From JBOHUX01 sp050734915 (GTDB lineage Bacteria; Chloroflexota; Dormibacteria; Dormibacterales; Dormibacteraceae), in contig JBOHUX010000119.1 of the NCBI GenBank assembly GCA_050734915.1, positions 1 through 7,429 of the forward strand: 7,429 bases of DNA, given 5' to 3'. Numbering within the stretch: the first letter of the stretch is position 1; each line of letters opens with the position of its first letter. Made by a program: the position numbers and the translations under genes. The notes under the pieces were generated by a model. It worked only from the letters and a program-made list of their open reading frames with translations, had not been told where the DNA came from and searched no databases. This document shows, one piece after another, positions 1 through 7,429 of this stretch.

Positions 1-405
1 CGTTGATGCCGATCAGAGGCATCCGGTTCCGGTAGGCGAGGTCCATCACCTTGCAGACCTTCTCCGCGAAGACCTCGCCCAGGGAGCCGCCGAAAACGGT
101 GGCGTCGTGGCTGAACAGCATCACGTCGCGGCCCCCGATCCGGGCCGAGCCCGTGATCACCCCGTCCCCCGGCACCCGCCGGGCCTCCATACCGAAGGAT
201 CTCGCGCGATGGGTCGCGAAGGCGTCCAGCTCCTGGAAGGAGTTCCGGTCGACCAGCCGCCGGATGCGCTCGCGAGCGGTCAGCCGCCCCTTCTCGTGCC
301 GGCGGGCGAAGCCTTCGGCGTCGCCGTGGGCGGCCTCGTAGCGGCGCTGACGGAGCAGGTTGATCCGTCTCTCGTTGGCGTCCGCGTCATCCTCCCCGAT
401 CGCCG

Positions 406-409
<4 letters not shown>
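1..409 (-). CDS. pccB: Acyl-CoA (probably propionyl-CoA) carboxylase beta / carboxyltransferase subunit, N-terminal part
   Basis: This is the first 136 codons of a biotin-dependent carboxyltransferase subunit; the gene continues past the left edge. The family (about 510-530 aa) moves CO2 from carboxybiotin to an acyl-CoA, here probably propionyl-CoA to (S)-methylmalonyl-CoA. Family landmarks are clear: GRLTARERI (residues 41-49), GDGVITG (81-87), and FGGSLGEVFAEKV (106-118), followed by the VMDLA...PLIGIN stretch that leads to the oxyanion-hole region outside the window. The start is a GTG that overlaps the TGA of the upstream mutase gene as GTGA. A GGGAGG run lies only about two bases before it, so translational coupling is the likelier entry route. 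Substrate is inferred from the epimerase and mutase next door; acetyl-CoA carboxylase or methylmalonyl-CoA decarboxylase alpha share this fold and cannot be excluded from the N-terminus alone. No frameshift is visible. Confidence 0.9.
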
Positions 410-1990
<1,581 letters not shown>

Positions 1991-2007
<17 letters not shown>

Positions 2008-2389
2008 GCTCGGTCAACACCCCGCCCATCGAGCTCGGGTGCAGGAAGGCCACCCGGTTGCCATGAACCCCGGCCCTGATCCCGCCCACCAGCCGGTGGC
2101 CGCGATCCGCCATCTCCTCGACCGCGCCGGGAAGGTCCGAGACCTGGTAGGCGAGGTGATGGACTCCAGGGCCGCGGCGGGCCAGGAACCTGCTCACCGC
2201 CGAGCCTTGGTCGGCCGAGTGCATCAGTTCCAGCTCCGAGGCGCCGATCCGCATCAGCGCGAAGTCCATCGCCTCGGCATCCGAATGCCCACGCCGGACC
2301 ATCTGCGCACCGAACCCGCCGCCGTAGAGCGCGATCGCGCCCTCGAGATCGGCCACGGCGAGCCCGACATGGTGGATGCGCCGGATCAC
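1991..2389 (-). CDS. mce: Methylmalonyl-CoA epimerase (VOC family)
   Basis: This 132-aa member of the vicinal-oxygen-chelate (glyoxalase-like) superfamily interconverts (S)- and (R)-methylmalonyl-CoA, linking the carboxylase product to the mutase substrate. Two beta-alpha-beta-beta-beta modules are recognisable. IHHVGLAV (5-12) supplies the first metal ligand, H7; LELM (53-56) places Glu54 at the second; GVHHLAYQV (75-83) holds the histidine ligand H77 or H78; and GVLTELVE (123-130) ends with the Glu127 ligand. The AGVHGNRVAFLHP segment (106-118) is typical of true epimerases rather than generic glyoxalases. Length is normal for the family. The start is GTG, overlapping the TGA of the upstream SCP2 gene as GTGA, with no Shine-Dalgarno, so translation is probably coupled. 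The helix after the first strand reads YGGGFG, where relatives usually have YxDxLG; this does not touch the metal site. Confidence 0.93.
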
Positions 2390-2850
2390 CGGACCGAGAA
2401 GACCCGGACCAGGCGGCTCAGGGTGCCCGGATGGGTGAGCATGCCCTCCACCCGGAGGCGGCCGTCCAGAAGCTTGGCGGCGACGCTCCGGCCCACGCGA
2501 TCCGGATACACGGGAAGCCCCAGGGGGCCGATCCGGAGGTTTCCGAGGTCCATGATCGTCGCCGAGTCGGCGTGGATGGTCAGCTCCGGCCTCCCCTCCA
2601 GCCTGCCGTCTCGGACGCGCAGGGTGCCGCCATCGAACTCGAGAACGACCGACTGGCCCAGGTCCGTGACCTCGATCCCCACCGTCGCCCGCAACCCCAG
2701 GAAGTCCCGCCGGCGAGCCGCCCGGCTCCCGACGTTGGCCTCGATCAGGTCGCCCAGCATCCGGGCCAGGGTCGAGGGATCGTCGCCCGGGTACTCGACG
2801 GTGGCCGTCCCTACTCGTCCGGAAACTCGACGTCGATCCGCGTCGTGCAC
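2386..2850 (-). CDS. SCP2 sterol-binding-domain protein (second of pair)
   Basis: This is a small protein with an SCP2 (sterol carrier protein 2) lipid-binding fold, 154 aa with the start chosen here. SCP2 domains bind sterols, fatty acids or acyl-CoAs in a hydrophobic tunnel; the ligand here is unknown. Fold signals are VVLEFDGGTLRVRDG (68-82), GRPELTIHADSATIMDL (86-102) and the closing LLDGRLRVEGMLTHP (127-141), followed by a leucine/valine-rich tail. No signal peptide or membrane segment is seen, so it is probably cytoplasmic. The start is uncertain. GTG at 2850 has AGGAG eight bases upstream but overlaps the previous gene by 40 bp and adds an Arg-rich tail unlike the family. ATG at 2760 gives 124 aa, starts right before the conserved LGDLIEAN helix and avoids overlap, but lacks an obvious ribosome site. 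The stop overlaps the epimerase start (GTGA). The upstream reading frame beyond 2850 is only a shadow of the preceding gene. Confidence 0.82.
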   Translation of the reverse strand: MHDADRRRVSGRVGTATVEYPGDDPSTLARMLGDLIEANVGSRAARRRDFLGLRATVGIEVTDLGQSVVLEFDGGTLRVRDGRLEGRPELTIHADSATIMDLGNLRIGPLGLPVYPDRVGRSVAAKLLDGRLRVEGMLTHPGTLSRLVRVFSVR

Positions 2851-3230
2851 TCCGTCATCTCCTGGGAGGCGCGCGTGTAGCGGACGATGGTCGGCAGATC
2901 CCCCTTCAGCTTGAGCTTGCCCTGCATCATGCCCTTGGTGGGATCGAGCTCCTTGCGCATCACCTGCTTCCAGCGGCTGTAGGGCGCGGTGATCACGAAG
3001 TCGCAGGTGGCCGCCTCCGGGGCGGTCACGACGCGCACCTCCCGGGCCTCGCCCTCCATGAGGTCGAGATGGAGCCCGGCGTCCTCGGGCACGCCCCGGT
3101 CGGGCTCCTTCTCGACCACCAGCCCGACCGTCCACCTCCAGCCCTTGCCCGCCTGACGGTAGACCTGACTCTTGTTGAGCTCCTCCTTGAGCGCGGCCGC
3201 GAACTCGGGGCTGAACGCTTTGACGGGCAT
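2811..3230 (-). CDS. SCP2 sterol-binding-domain protein (first gene of the operon)
   Basis: This 139-aa protein looks like a stand-alone SCP2-type putative sterol/acyl-CoA carrier. The N-terminal helix FSPEFAAALKEELNKSQVYR (6-25) leads into AGKGWRWTVGLVVE (27-40). Next come a beta stretch with LHLDLMEGEAREVRVV (53-68) and DFVITAPYSRWKQVMRKELD (77-96). The diagnostic MMQGKLKLKGDL (101-112) is followed by a final helix. Length matches single-domain members. ATG at 3230 is preceded by GGAGGAG seven bases upstream, the strongest ribosome site in the window, making this the probable entry point for the operon. It differs greatly from the second SCP2 protein downstream, so the pair are distant paralogues rather than a recent duplication. 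Its position ahead of epimerase and mutase suggests handling of an acyl-CoA or sterol-derived ligand; that is inference, and ligand and partner are unknown. Confidence 0.88.
   Translation of the reverse strand: MPVKAFSPEFAAALKEELNKSQVYRQAGKGWRWTVGLVVEKEPDRGVPEDAGLHLDLMEGEAREVRVVTAPEAATCDFVITAPYSRWKQVMRKELDPTKGMMQGKLKLKGDLPTIVRYTRASQEMTECTTRIDVEFPDE
2859..2863 (-). promoter_or_regulatory. Internal Shine-Dalgarno supporting the GTG start of the second SCP2 gene
   Basis: AGGAG on the minus strand, eight bases before GTG at 2850, lies inside the 3' end of the preceding gene. It is the main argument for the long form of the second SCP2 protein; it could also be chance, since the bases also encode the first protein. 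Confidence 0.4.
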
Positions 3231-3237
3231 CTCTCAA

Positions 3238-3244
3238 CTCCTCC
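3238..3244 (-). promoter_or_regulatory. Strong Shine-Dalgarno of the first SCP2 gene
   Basis: GGAGGAG on the minus strand lies seven bases before the ATG at 3230. It is the best ribosome site in the window and fixes that start. Downstream genes of the operon mostly lack one and overlap instead. Confidence 0.8.
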
Positions 3245-3250
3245 AGGGGA

Positions 3251-3259
3251 ACGGTAGCA
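3251..3259 (-). promoter_or_regulatory. Candidate extended -10 for the SCP2/propionyl-CoA operon
   Basis: TGCTACCGT on the minus strand fits the extended form TGn-TAnnnT. It would start transcription near 3244, directly ahead of the GGAGGAG site, leaving a leader of about 14 bases. No convincing -35 box is seen at 16-18 bases. The core CTACCGTTCCC closely matches CTACGGTTCCC in front of the zinc-ribbon gene at 7344-7334. This is prediction by eye only. Confidence 0.35.
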
Positions 3260-3270
3260 GGCGTGCGCCC

Positions 3271-3301
3271 AGAGCGCTTCTAGGCGGAAAGCGTAGCCTC
3301 T
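3271..3301. promoter_or_regulatory. Imperfect inverted repeat in the divergent intergenic region (possible operator)
   Basis: AGAG-CGCTT (3271-3279) faces AAGCG-TAGC-CTCT (3289-3301). The inner five-base arms are perfect around a nine-base centre; the outer four-base arms pair only if TAGC is skipped. It lies between the two predicted -10 elements of the divergent genes, where a shared repressor could sit. No regulator gene is in the window, so the role is speculative. Confidence 0.25.
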
Positions 3302-3304
3302 GGA

Positions 3305-3310
3305 TAGGAT
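3305..3310 (+). promoter_or_regulatory. Candidate -10 of the acyl-CoA ligase gene, possibly leaderless
   Basis: TAGGAT fits the TAnnnT form and ends seven bases before the GTG start at 3318. Transcription would therefore begin on or next to the start codon, giving a leaderless mRNA. The same AGGA could instead act as a weak ribosome site eight bases from GTG; both readings are open. No clear -35 box is seen. Confidence 0.4.
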
Positions 3311-3317
3311 TTGACCT

Positions 3318-4889
3318 GTGAGCCTGAACCTGGCGGTGATCCTCCGGGAGTCGGCGCTCGCCGCGCCGGCGAAGACCGCCGTCGTGTTCGACGACCTACG
3401 TCTCACCTACCAGCAGCTCGACGAGCTCTCCAGCCGGGTCGCCGCCGGCCTCCGCGCGAGCGGGATCCGCGGCGGCGACCGGGTGGGGCTGATGCTCCCC
3501 AACGTTCCCCAGTTCCTCGCCTCCTACTACGGGATCCTCAAGGCGGGCGGGGTGGTGGTGCCGATGAACGTGCTGCTCAAGGCGCCCGAGGTCTCCTACT
3601 ACCTCGAGGACTCCGGCGCCCGGGTCCTGATCGCCTGGGAGGACTTCGCGGAGGCGGCGCTGGAGGGGGCGGCCAGCACGGCGCGAGCAGGCGCCGGAGG
3701 AGGGGTGGTCACCTATGTGGCCGGACGGCCGGGCGACGGGGCGGCGCCGGCGGGCTCTCGCCGCTTCCAGGAGCTCCTCCGGGGCGAGCCCGGATTCGAG
3801 ATGGAGCCCACCGAGGCGGACGGCACCGCGGTCATCCTCTACACGTCCGGCACGACCGGCCGGCCGAAGGGCGCCGAGCTGACCCACTTCAGCATGTTCA
3901 TGAACTGCCGGACGATCGCCGACCTCTTCGGGACCCGCGCGGACGACGTCGTCCTCTCCGTGCTGCCGCTCTTCCACTCGTTCGGGCAGACCTGCGTCAT
4001 GAACGCCACCATCTACGAGGGGGGCACCCTGACGCTGCTGCCCCGCTTCGAACCGGCCCGCGTCCTGGAGATCATCCAGCGCGACCGGGTCTCCGTCTTC
4101 GCCGGCGTGCCGACCATGTTCTACGGCATCCTCAACCACCCCGAGACGGCCGCCTACGACACCTCCTCCCTCCGCATGTGCGGCTCGGGGGGCTCGTCCA
4201 TGCCGGGCGAGGTGCTGAAGGCGTTCGAGAAGAGGTTCGGTGTCTACATCCTGGAGGGCTACGGACTCTCGGAGACCTCTCCGGTCGCCACCTTCAACGT
4301 CAGCCTCGAGCAGCGCAGGGTCCTCAGCATCGGCAAACCGGTCTGGGGGGTCGAACTGAGGATCCTGGACGAGCGCGAGCAGGTCATGCCGCCCGGCAAG
4401 GACAGCGTGGGCGAGATCGTCATCCGCGGGCACAACGTCATGAAGGGCTACTACAACAAGCCCAAGGAGACCGCCGAGGCCTTCAAGGGCGGCTGGTTCC
4501 ACACCGGCGACCTGGGCTACGTGGACGATGACGGCTACTACTTCATCGTCGACCGCAAGAAGGACCTCATCCTCCGCGGGGGCTACAACGTGTACCCCCG
4601 CGAGGTCGAAGAGGTGCTCTACGAGCACCCCGCGGTGGCGGAGGCGGCCGTGATCGGCGTTCCCGACCAGCGGCTGGGTGAGGAGGTGAAGGCGGTCCTC
4701 GCCTTGAAGGCAGGCCAGTCGGTCGGGGCGGAGGAGCTGATCGGGTTCTGCCGGGACCGCTTGGCCGCCTACAAGTACCCCCGCTCGATCGACTTCGTCG
4801 AGGTGCTGCCCAAGGGCCCCACCGGCAAGGTCCTCAAGAAGGAGCTCAAGTCCGCGATGGCGGCCGCCCCCGTCCCCGAGGCCAGCTGA
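3318..4889 (+). CDS. AMP-forming long-chain-type acyl-CoA ligase
   Basis: This 523-aa ANL-superfamily enzyme activates a carboxylic acid with ATP to an acyl-adenylate and then to acyl-CoA, in the cytoplasm. All core motifs are intact: the phosphate-binding loop YTSGTTGRPKG (175-185), LPLFHSFGQ (216-224), EGYGLSETSP (313-322), GWFHTGDLG (392-400), the hinge and CoA region DRKKDLILRGGYNVYPRE (412-429), and PTGK (501-504) with K504 as the expected adenylation lysine. The MNVLLK...YYLEDSGARVLIAW segment (83-107) resembles LcfB/YhfL-type fatty acyl-CoA ligases, but chain length or a sterol-type substrate cannot be read from sequence. Length is normal. The GTG start is the first in frame after the promoter-like TAGGAT. 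It is transcribed divergently from the propionyl-CoA operon, suggesting it feeds acyl-CoA into beta-oxidation that ends in propionyl-CoA; this is inference. Confidence 0.93.
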   Translation: MSLNLAVILRESALAAPAKTAVVFDDLRLTYQQLDELSSRVAAGLRASGIRGGDRVGLMLPNVPQFLASYYGILKAGGVVVPMNVLLKAPEVSYYLEDSGARVLIAWEDFAEAALEGAASTARAGAGGGVVTYVAGRPGDGAAPAGSRRFQELLRGEPGFEMEPTEADGTAVILYTSGTTGRPKGAELTHFSMFMNCRTIADLFGTRADDVVLSVLPLFHSFGQTCVMNATIYEGGTLTLLPRFEPARVLEIIQRDRVSVFAGVPTMFYGILNHPETAAYDTSSLRMCGSGGSSMPGEVLKAFEKRFGVYILEGYGLSETSPVATFNVSLEQRRVLSIGKPVWGVELRILDEREQVMPPGKDSVGEIVIRGHNVMKGYYNKPKETAEAFKGGWFHTGDLGYVDDDGYYFIVDRKKDLILRGGYNVYPREVEEVLYEHPAVAEAAVIGVPDQRLGEEVKAVLALKAGQSVGAEELIGFCRDRLAAYKYPRSIDFVEVLPKGPTGKVLKKELKSAMAAAPVPEAS

Positions 4890-4896
4890 ACCGGGA

Positions 4897-6930
4897 CTAG
4901 ATGGCGCCGGCCTCCGGCTCGGCGGTGCGGACGGGCATCAGGTGGTCCTCGAACCAGGCGGCGACCCGCCGCAGTCGCTCCACGCGCCGGTCCGGCCGTC
5001 CCGACCTCGAGAGGTCGTGTGACTCGCCCGGGAAGCGCACCATCTCCACCTCGCGGCCGAGGAGGCGAAGGGCGCCGAAGAGCTCCTCAGCCTGAGAGAT
5101 GGCACAGCGGAGGTCCATCTCGCCGTGGATCAGCAGCAAAGGGGTGCGGATCTCCTCCACGTACCTGATCGGAGACCTGCGCCAGAGCTCGTCGGGATCG
5201 CTCCACGGCGGCGGCCCCATCTCGAGCTGGCCCCAGAGCGCGATGTCGTGCTGCGCGTACTCGCTGATCAGGTTCGAGATCGACCGCATGGCGACCGCGG
5301 CCGCGAACCGGTCGGTGTGGCCGATCGCCCAGTTGGTCATGTAGCCGCCGTACGAGCCCCCCGCGACCCCGATGCGGGCCTCGTCCACCCTGCCGCCGGC
5401 GACGACCTGGTCCAGGCACGCCATCAGGTCGCCGAAATCCGCTCCACCCCAGTCCAGCGCCACCGCGCGCCTGAACTCCTCCCCGTAGCCGTCGCTCCCG
5501 CGCGGGTTGACGTAGAGGACCAGGAAGCCCAGGGCGGCGAGCACCTGGAACTCGTGGAAGAAGGTCCAGCCGTAGCCGGCGTGGGGGCCGCCGTGGACCT
5601 GCAGGAGGAGAGGGTGGCGGCGGCCGCCGTTGAAGCCGGGCGGCTTCATCAGCCACCCCTCCAGGGGCAGCCCGTCGGGGGCGGTGAGCTGGAGGTGATC
5701 CGGAACCGCGACGTGGCGCTCGCGCAGCCAGGGATTGATGTCGGACAGCCTCGCCTCCGAGCCGCCGGCGGCGAGGAACAGATCGCCGGGGTTTCCGATG
5801 TCGGCGGCGGCGAAGGCGACGGCTCCCGCCCGCACGTCGAAGTCGAAGACCTCCCGGCGGCCCCCCACCTCCTCCCGCGCGCCCCCCTCCAGGCCCACCG
5901 ACCATACCCCCGTCACGCCCCGGCCGCCGGCCAGGAAGTGAATGCGGCCCTCGCTCCAGCGGAGCTCGAAGGTGTGGCCGGCTCGCATGTCGGAGACGAT
6001 GCCGTCTCCGACCCCGCGATCCAGCGCCGGCGTCAGGCAGCGCGGCTCCCCCCCGGCCGCCGGCACGACCCAGACCCGGTCGAGAAGGCCCGCCTCCCGG
6101 CCGGAGGGCGCCACGAAGGCGATCAGGTCACCGTCGGGGGACCAGGCCGGGGCGGAGATCAGCATGCCGCCGGTCAGCGTCCGGCGCCCGGCCTCGAGGC
6201 CGACCACGTAGAGGTTGGACTCCATCCTGAGGTCGGCGTCCGGCTCGACGTCGCCCAGGATCACCAGCCGGCTCGAATCCGGTGCCCAGCTGAAGGCCTC
6301 GACGCTCCATGGCCCGGAGGTCAGCGCGAGCGCCTCCCCGCCCGCCACCGGCACCACGAACAGGTGCTGGTTGCGGCCGTCGAAGTAGCCGGAGCCATCG
6401 TACTTGTAATCGAGCCTCCGCGCCACCCGGGCGACCGGCGGGCGGCGGACGTCCCCCTCCCGGTCAGGCGGTCGGGGGTCGTCGACGACCGCCCCCGGGT
6501 CACCCAGGACCGTGCCCAGGAAGGCGACGTGAGTCCCGTCCGGGGAGAACCGCGGCGCGCCCGCCCCCTCGAGGACCGCCGTCAGCTGGCGCGCCTCCCC
6601 GCCCGGCTCGGCGATGAAGACCTGGCGCGCGCCGCCGACCTTGCGCAGGAACGCGATCCGGCCGTCCGAAGACCATTCCGGCGATTCGTCCTGGTCCCCC
6701 GGGGCCAGCTCAGCCGCCTCGGCACCGCCGACGAGCGACCGCACGTAGATGCGGGAACGGTTCTCGCGCTGGTCCCGGTCGCCCCAGCTGAGGCAGAAGG
6801 CGACCCGCTCGCCCGACGGGTCGAGCCGGGGATGCGAGAGCCAGTGGAACAAGTAGAGATCCTCGGGAACGATGGGGCGCTCGGACACCCGCTCCAAGTC
6901 ACCCTCTTCCCGGATGAACTCGCCACTCAC
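4897..6930 (-). CDS. S9-family serine peptidase (acylaminoacyl-peptidase / prolyl oligopeptidase type)
   Basis: This 677-aa protein has a seven-bladed-propeller-like N-terminal half and a C-terminal alpha/beta-hydrolase domain. WD40-like (PD40) blade motifs recur, for example WSSDGRIAFL (86-95), FSPDGTHVAFL (128-138), WAPDSSRLVIL (215-225) and WSPDGDLIAFV (263-273). The hydrolase half (about 405-665) has HGGPHAGYG (446-454) for the oxyanion region, nucleophile S526 in GGSYGG, D606 in HGEMD and H638 in GESH, so the triad is complete. Such enzymes cleave short peptides or N-acylated residues. No signal peptide is visible, so a cytoplasmic peptide-turnover role is likely. The GTG at 6930 is the first possible start (in-frame TAA 12 bases before it) and has no ribosome site. 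A GTG at 6888, just before the conserved RPIVPEDLY, is a credible alternative. A TTTAAT element ending at 6942 could be its -10. It converges on the ligase with 7 bp between stops. Confidence 0.93.
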   Translation of the reverse strand: MSGEFIREEGDLERVSERPIVPEDLYLFHWLSHPRLDPSGERVAFCLSWGDRDQRENRSRIYVRSLVGGAEAAELAPGDQDESPEWSSDGRIAFLRKVGGARQVFIAEPGGEARQLTAVLEGAGAPRFSPDGTHVAFLGTVLGDPGAVVDDPRPPDREGDVRRPPVARVARRLDYKYDGSGYFDGRNQHLFVVPVAGGEALALTSGPWSVEAFSWAPDSSRLVILGDVEPDADLRMESNLYVVGLEAGRRTLTGGMLISAPAWSPDGDLIAFVAPSGREAGLLDRVWVVPAAGGEPRCLTPALDRGVGDGIVSDMRAGHTFELRWSEGRIHFLAGGRGVTGVWSVGLEGGAREEVGGRREVFDFDVRAGAVAFAAADIGNPGDLFLAAGGSEARLSDINPWLRERHVAVPDHLQLTAPDGLPLEGWLMKPPGFNGGRRHPLLLQVHGGPHAGYGWTFFHEFQVLAALGFLVLYVNPRGSDGYGEEFRRAVALDWGGADFGDLMACLDQVVAGGRVDEARIGVAGGSYGGYMTNWAIGHTDRFAAAVAMRSISNLISEYAQHDIALWGQLEMGPPPWSDPDELWRRSPIRYVEEIRTPLLLIHGEMDLRCAISQAEELFGALRLLGREVEMVRFPGESHDLSRSGRPDRRVERLRRVAAWFEDHLMPVRTAEPEAGAI

Positions 6931-6998
6931 ACTGGCTGGCCATTAAACCATCCCCCGCGGGAAGGCCGGCCGGGGGGGTCCCAGATGCGCCGGCTCGG

Positions 6999-7328
6999 TC
7001 AGGACACCGGCACCAGCAGATCGGCCATTCCCGAGTTCCAGGTCGAGAGGATCTCGTGGACCGAGATGAGCTCGTCCGCAGAGATGGGGTCTGCGCAGCA
7101 AGGCTCGGCGGCGGGGCCGATCTGTGCCGGCTCCCGGTATATCTCAGGCGTGAGCTCGATCTCCCCCCCGCCCTCGAAGACACAGGCCTGGCAGCGAAAG
7201 CGGAGCCGGACCTTGTCCACGCCCGCGAAGCCCGCGGAGACGTCCGCCTCCCGCAGCGGATGCCCGCAGCCGGGGCACCGGCGGCGCCGCACCTCGGCGG
7301 TGAGAACACGGATGATGACCTCGTCCAT
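6999..7328 (-). CDS. Small zinc-ribbon protein of unknown function
   Basis: This 109-aa protein matches no family I can name. Two CxxC knuckles, C18-P-G-C21 and C46-Q-A-C49, sit on either side of a basic, beta-prone stretch (RVRLRF-like, about 37-45) and form a probable four-cysteine zinc ribbon. A third cysteine pair, C77-C78, follows a proline-rich linker. It precedes an acidic helix PISADELISVHEILSTW (81-97) of the kind seen at the C-termini of assorted short proteins in GC-rich bacteria. No signal peptide or membrane span is present. The cysteines, constrained composition and GC-rich third positions support real coding. ATG at 7328 lacks a Shine-Dalgarno but has TACGGT nine bases upstream. 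It lies 68 bases upstream of the S9 peptidase on the same strand, so co-transcription is possible but not shown. A nucleic-acid or protein-binding adaptor role would be a guess. Confidence 0.75.
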   Translation of the reverse strand: MDEVIIRVLTAEVRRRRCPGCGHPLREADVSAGFAGVDKVRLRFRCQACVFEGGGEIELTPEIYREPAQIGPAAEPCCADPISADELISVHEILSTWNSGMADLLVPVS

Positions 7329-7337
7329 AGGCAGGGA

Positions 7338-7343
7338 ACCGTA
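7338..7343 (-). promoter_or_regulatory. Candidate -10 of the zinc-ribbon gene
   Basis: TACGGT on the minus strand fits TAnnnT and lies nine bases before the ATG at 7328, which has no ribosome site, so the mRNA may be leaderless or nearly so. The surrounding CTACGGTTCCC matches the element before the SCP2 operon at 10 of 11 positions. No -35 box is clear. Confidence 0.33.
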
Positions 7344-7429
7344 GTCACGACGTGGAACAAACCCCCCACAATCGGGTTAACAGGGTGATGAAAAGGGGCG
7401 GCGCGGCAGAGGGCGCCGGGCAGCCGCCC

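Noticed and set aside
2851..3237. In-frame N-terminal extension of the second SCP2 protein to 283 aa, as an SCP2-SCP2 fusion
   Set aside because: The extension is read in a shifted frame of the first SCP2 gene and gives Arg/Gly-rich nonsense; the real first SCP2 protein is in the other frame and ends at 2811.
3396..4628. 410-codon minus-strand open frame opposite the acyl-CoA ligase
   Set aside because: Antisense shadow; the plus strand carries every ligase motif in order.
4878..4914. GAGGCC / GGCCTC inverted repeat around the two convergent stops as a bidirectional terminator
   Set aside because: Only six pairs around a 25-base loop with no T tract; such repeats are common by chance at this GC content.
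6952..6976. CCCCCG / CGGGGG stem between the zinc-ribbon gene and the peptidase as an intrinsic terminator
   Set aside because: A short stem with a 14-base loop and only TTT some bases later on the minus strand; too weak to call, although it could reduce read-through.
5125..7344. 739-codon plus-strand open frame opposite the peptidase and zinc-ribbon gene
   Set aside because: It spans two real genes and their spacer on the other strand, has low-complexity composition and no motif; the opposite strand has complete catalytic motifs. Length alone is explained by GC bias.
7388..7429. Possible plus-strand gene starting ATG AAA AGG at 7388 and leaving the window
   Set aside because: Only 14 codons of Gly/Ala-rich sequence with a poorly spaced AGGG before it; not enough to support a gene. 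The rest of 7329-7429 shows nothing beyond the promoter-like element.

Overview
This is a GC-rich window (roughly 70% G+C by eye, with GC-heavy third codon positions). It carries ordinary but tightly packed catabolic genes of a free-living bacterium. The stand-alone methylmalonyl-CoA mutase catalytic subunit, the paired sterol-carrier-type proteins, frequent GTG/TTG starts and possible leaderless promoters fit a soil Actinomycetota or Chloroflexota-like lineage. That placement is inference; no marker gene is present to prove it.

Left block (1-3230, all minus strand, read right to left from about 3244): a five-gene operon. Two different SCP2-family small proteins come first. They are followed by methylmalonyl-CoA epimerase, the catalytic subunit of methylmalonyl-CoA mutase, and the start of an acyl-CoA carboxylase beta (carboxyltransferase) subunit that runs off the left edge. 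Every junction overlaps: about 40 bp if the chosen start is right, then 4 bp (GTGA), 17 bp, and 4 bp (GTGA). Together the last three enzymes give propionyl-CoA -> (S)-methylmalonyl-CoA -> (R)-methylmalonyl-CoA -> succinyl-CoA, the usual exit for odd-chain fatty acid, branched amino acid or sterol side-chain carbon. The mutase's cobalamin-binding subunit, its chaperone and the carboxylase alpha subunit are not in the window.

Middle: an 87-bp divergent intergenic region (3231-3317) separates this operon from a plus-strand AMP-forming acyl-CoA ligase (3318-4889). The ligase is a plausible feeder of the same pathway. The region has -10-like elements facing both ways and an imperfect dyad between them.

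Right block: a minus-strand S9-family serine peptidase (4897-6930) converges on the ligase with only 7 bp between stops. Upstream of it, on the same strand, is a small unrecognised zinc-ribbon protein (6999-7328). The last ~100 bases hold no gene I can support.

I see no mobile element, CRISPR array, RNA gene, defence island or clearly new system. The most interesting points are the two SCP2 proteins leading a propionyl-CoA operon, the split mutase with a forced TTG start, and the possible leaderless promoters.
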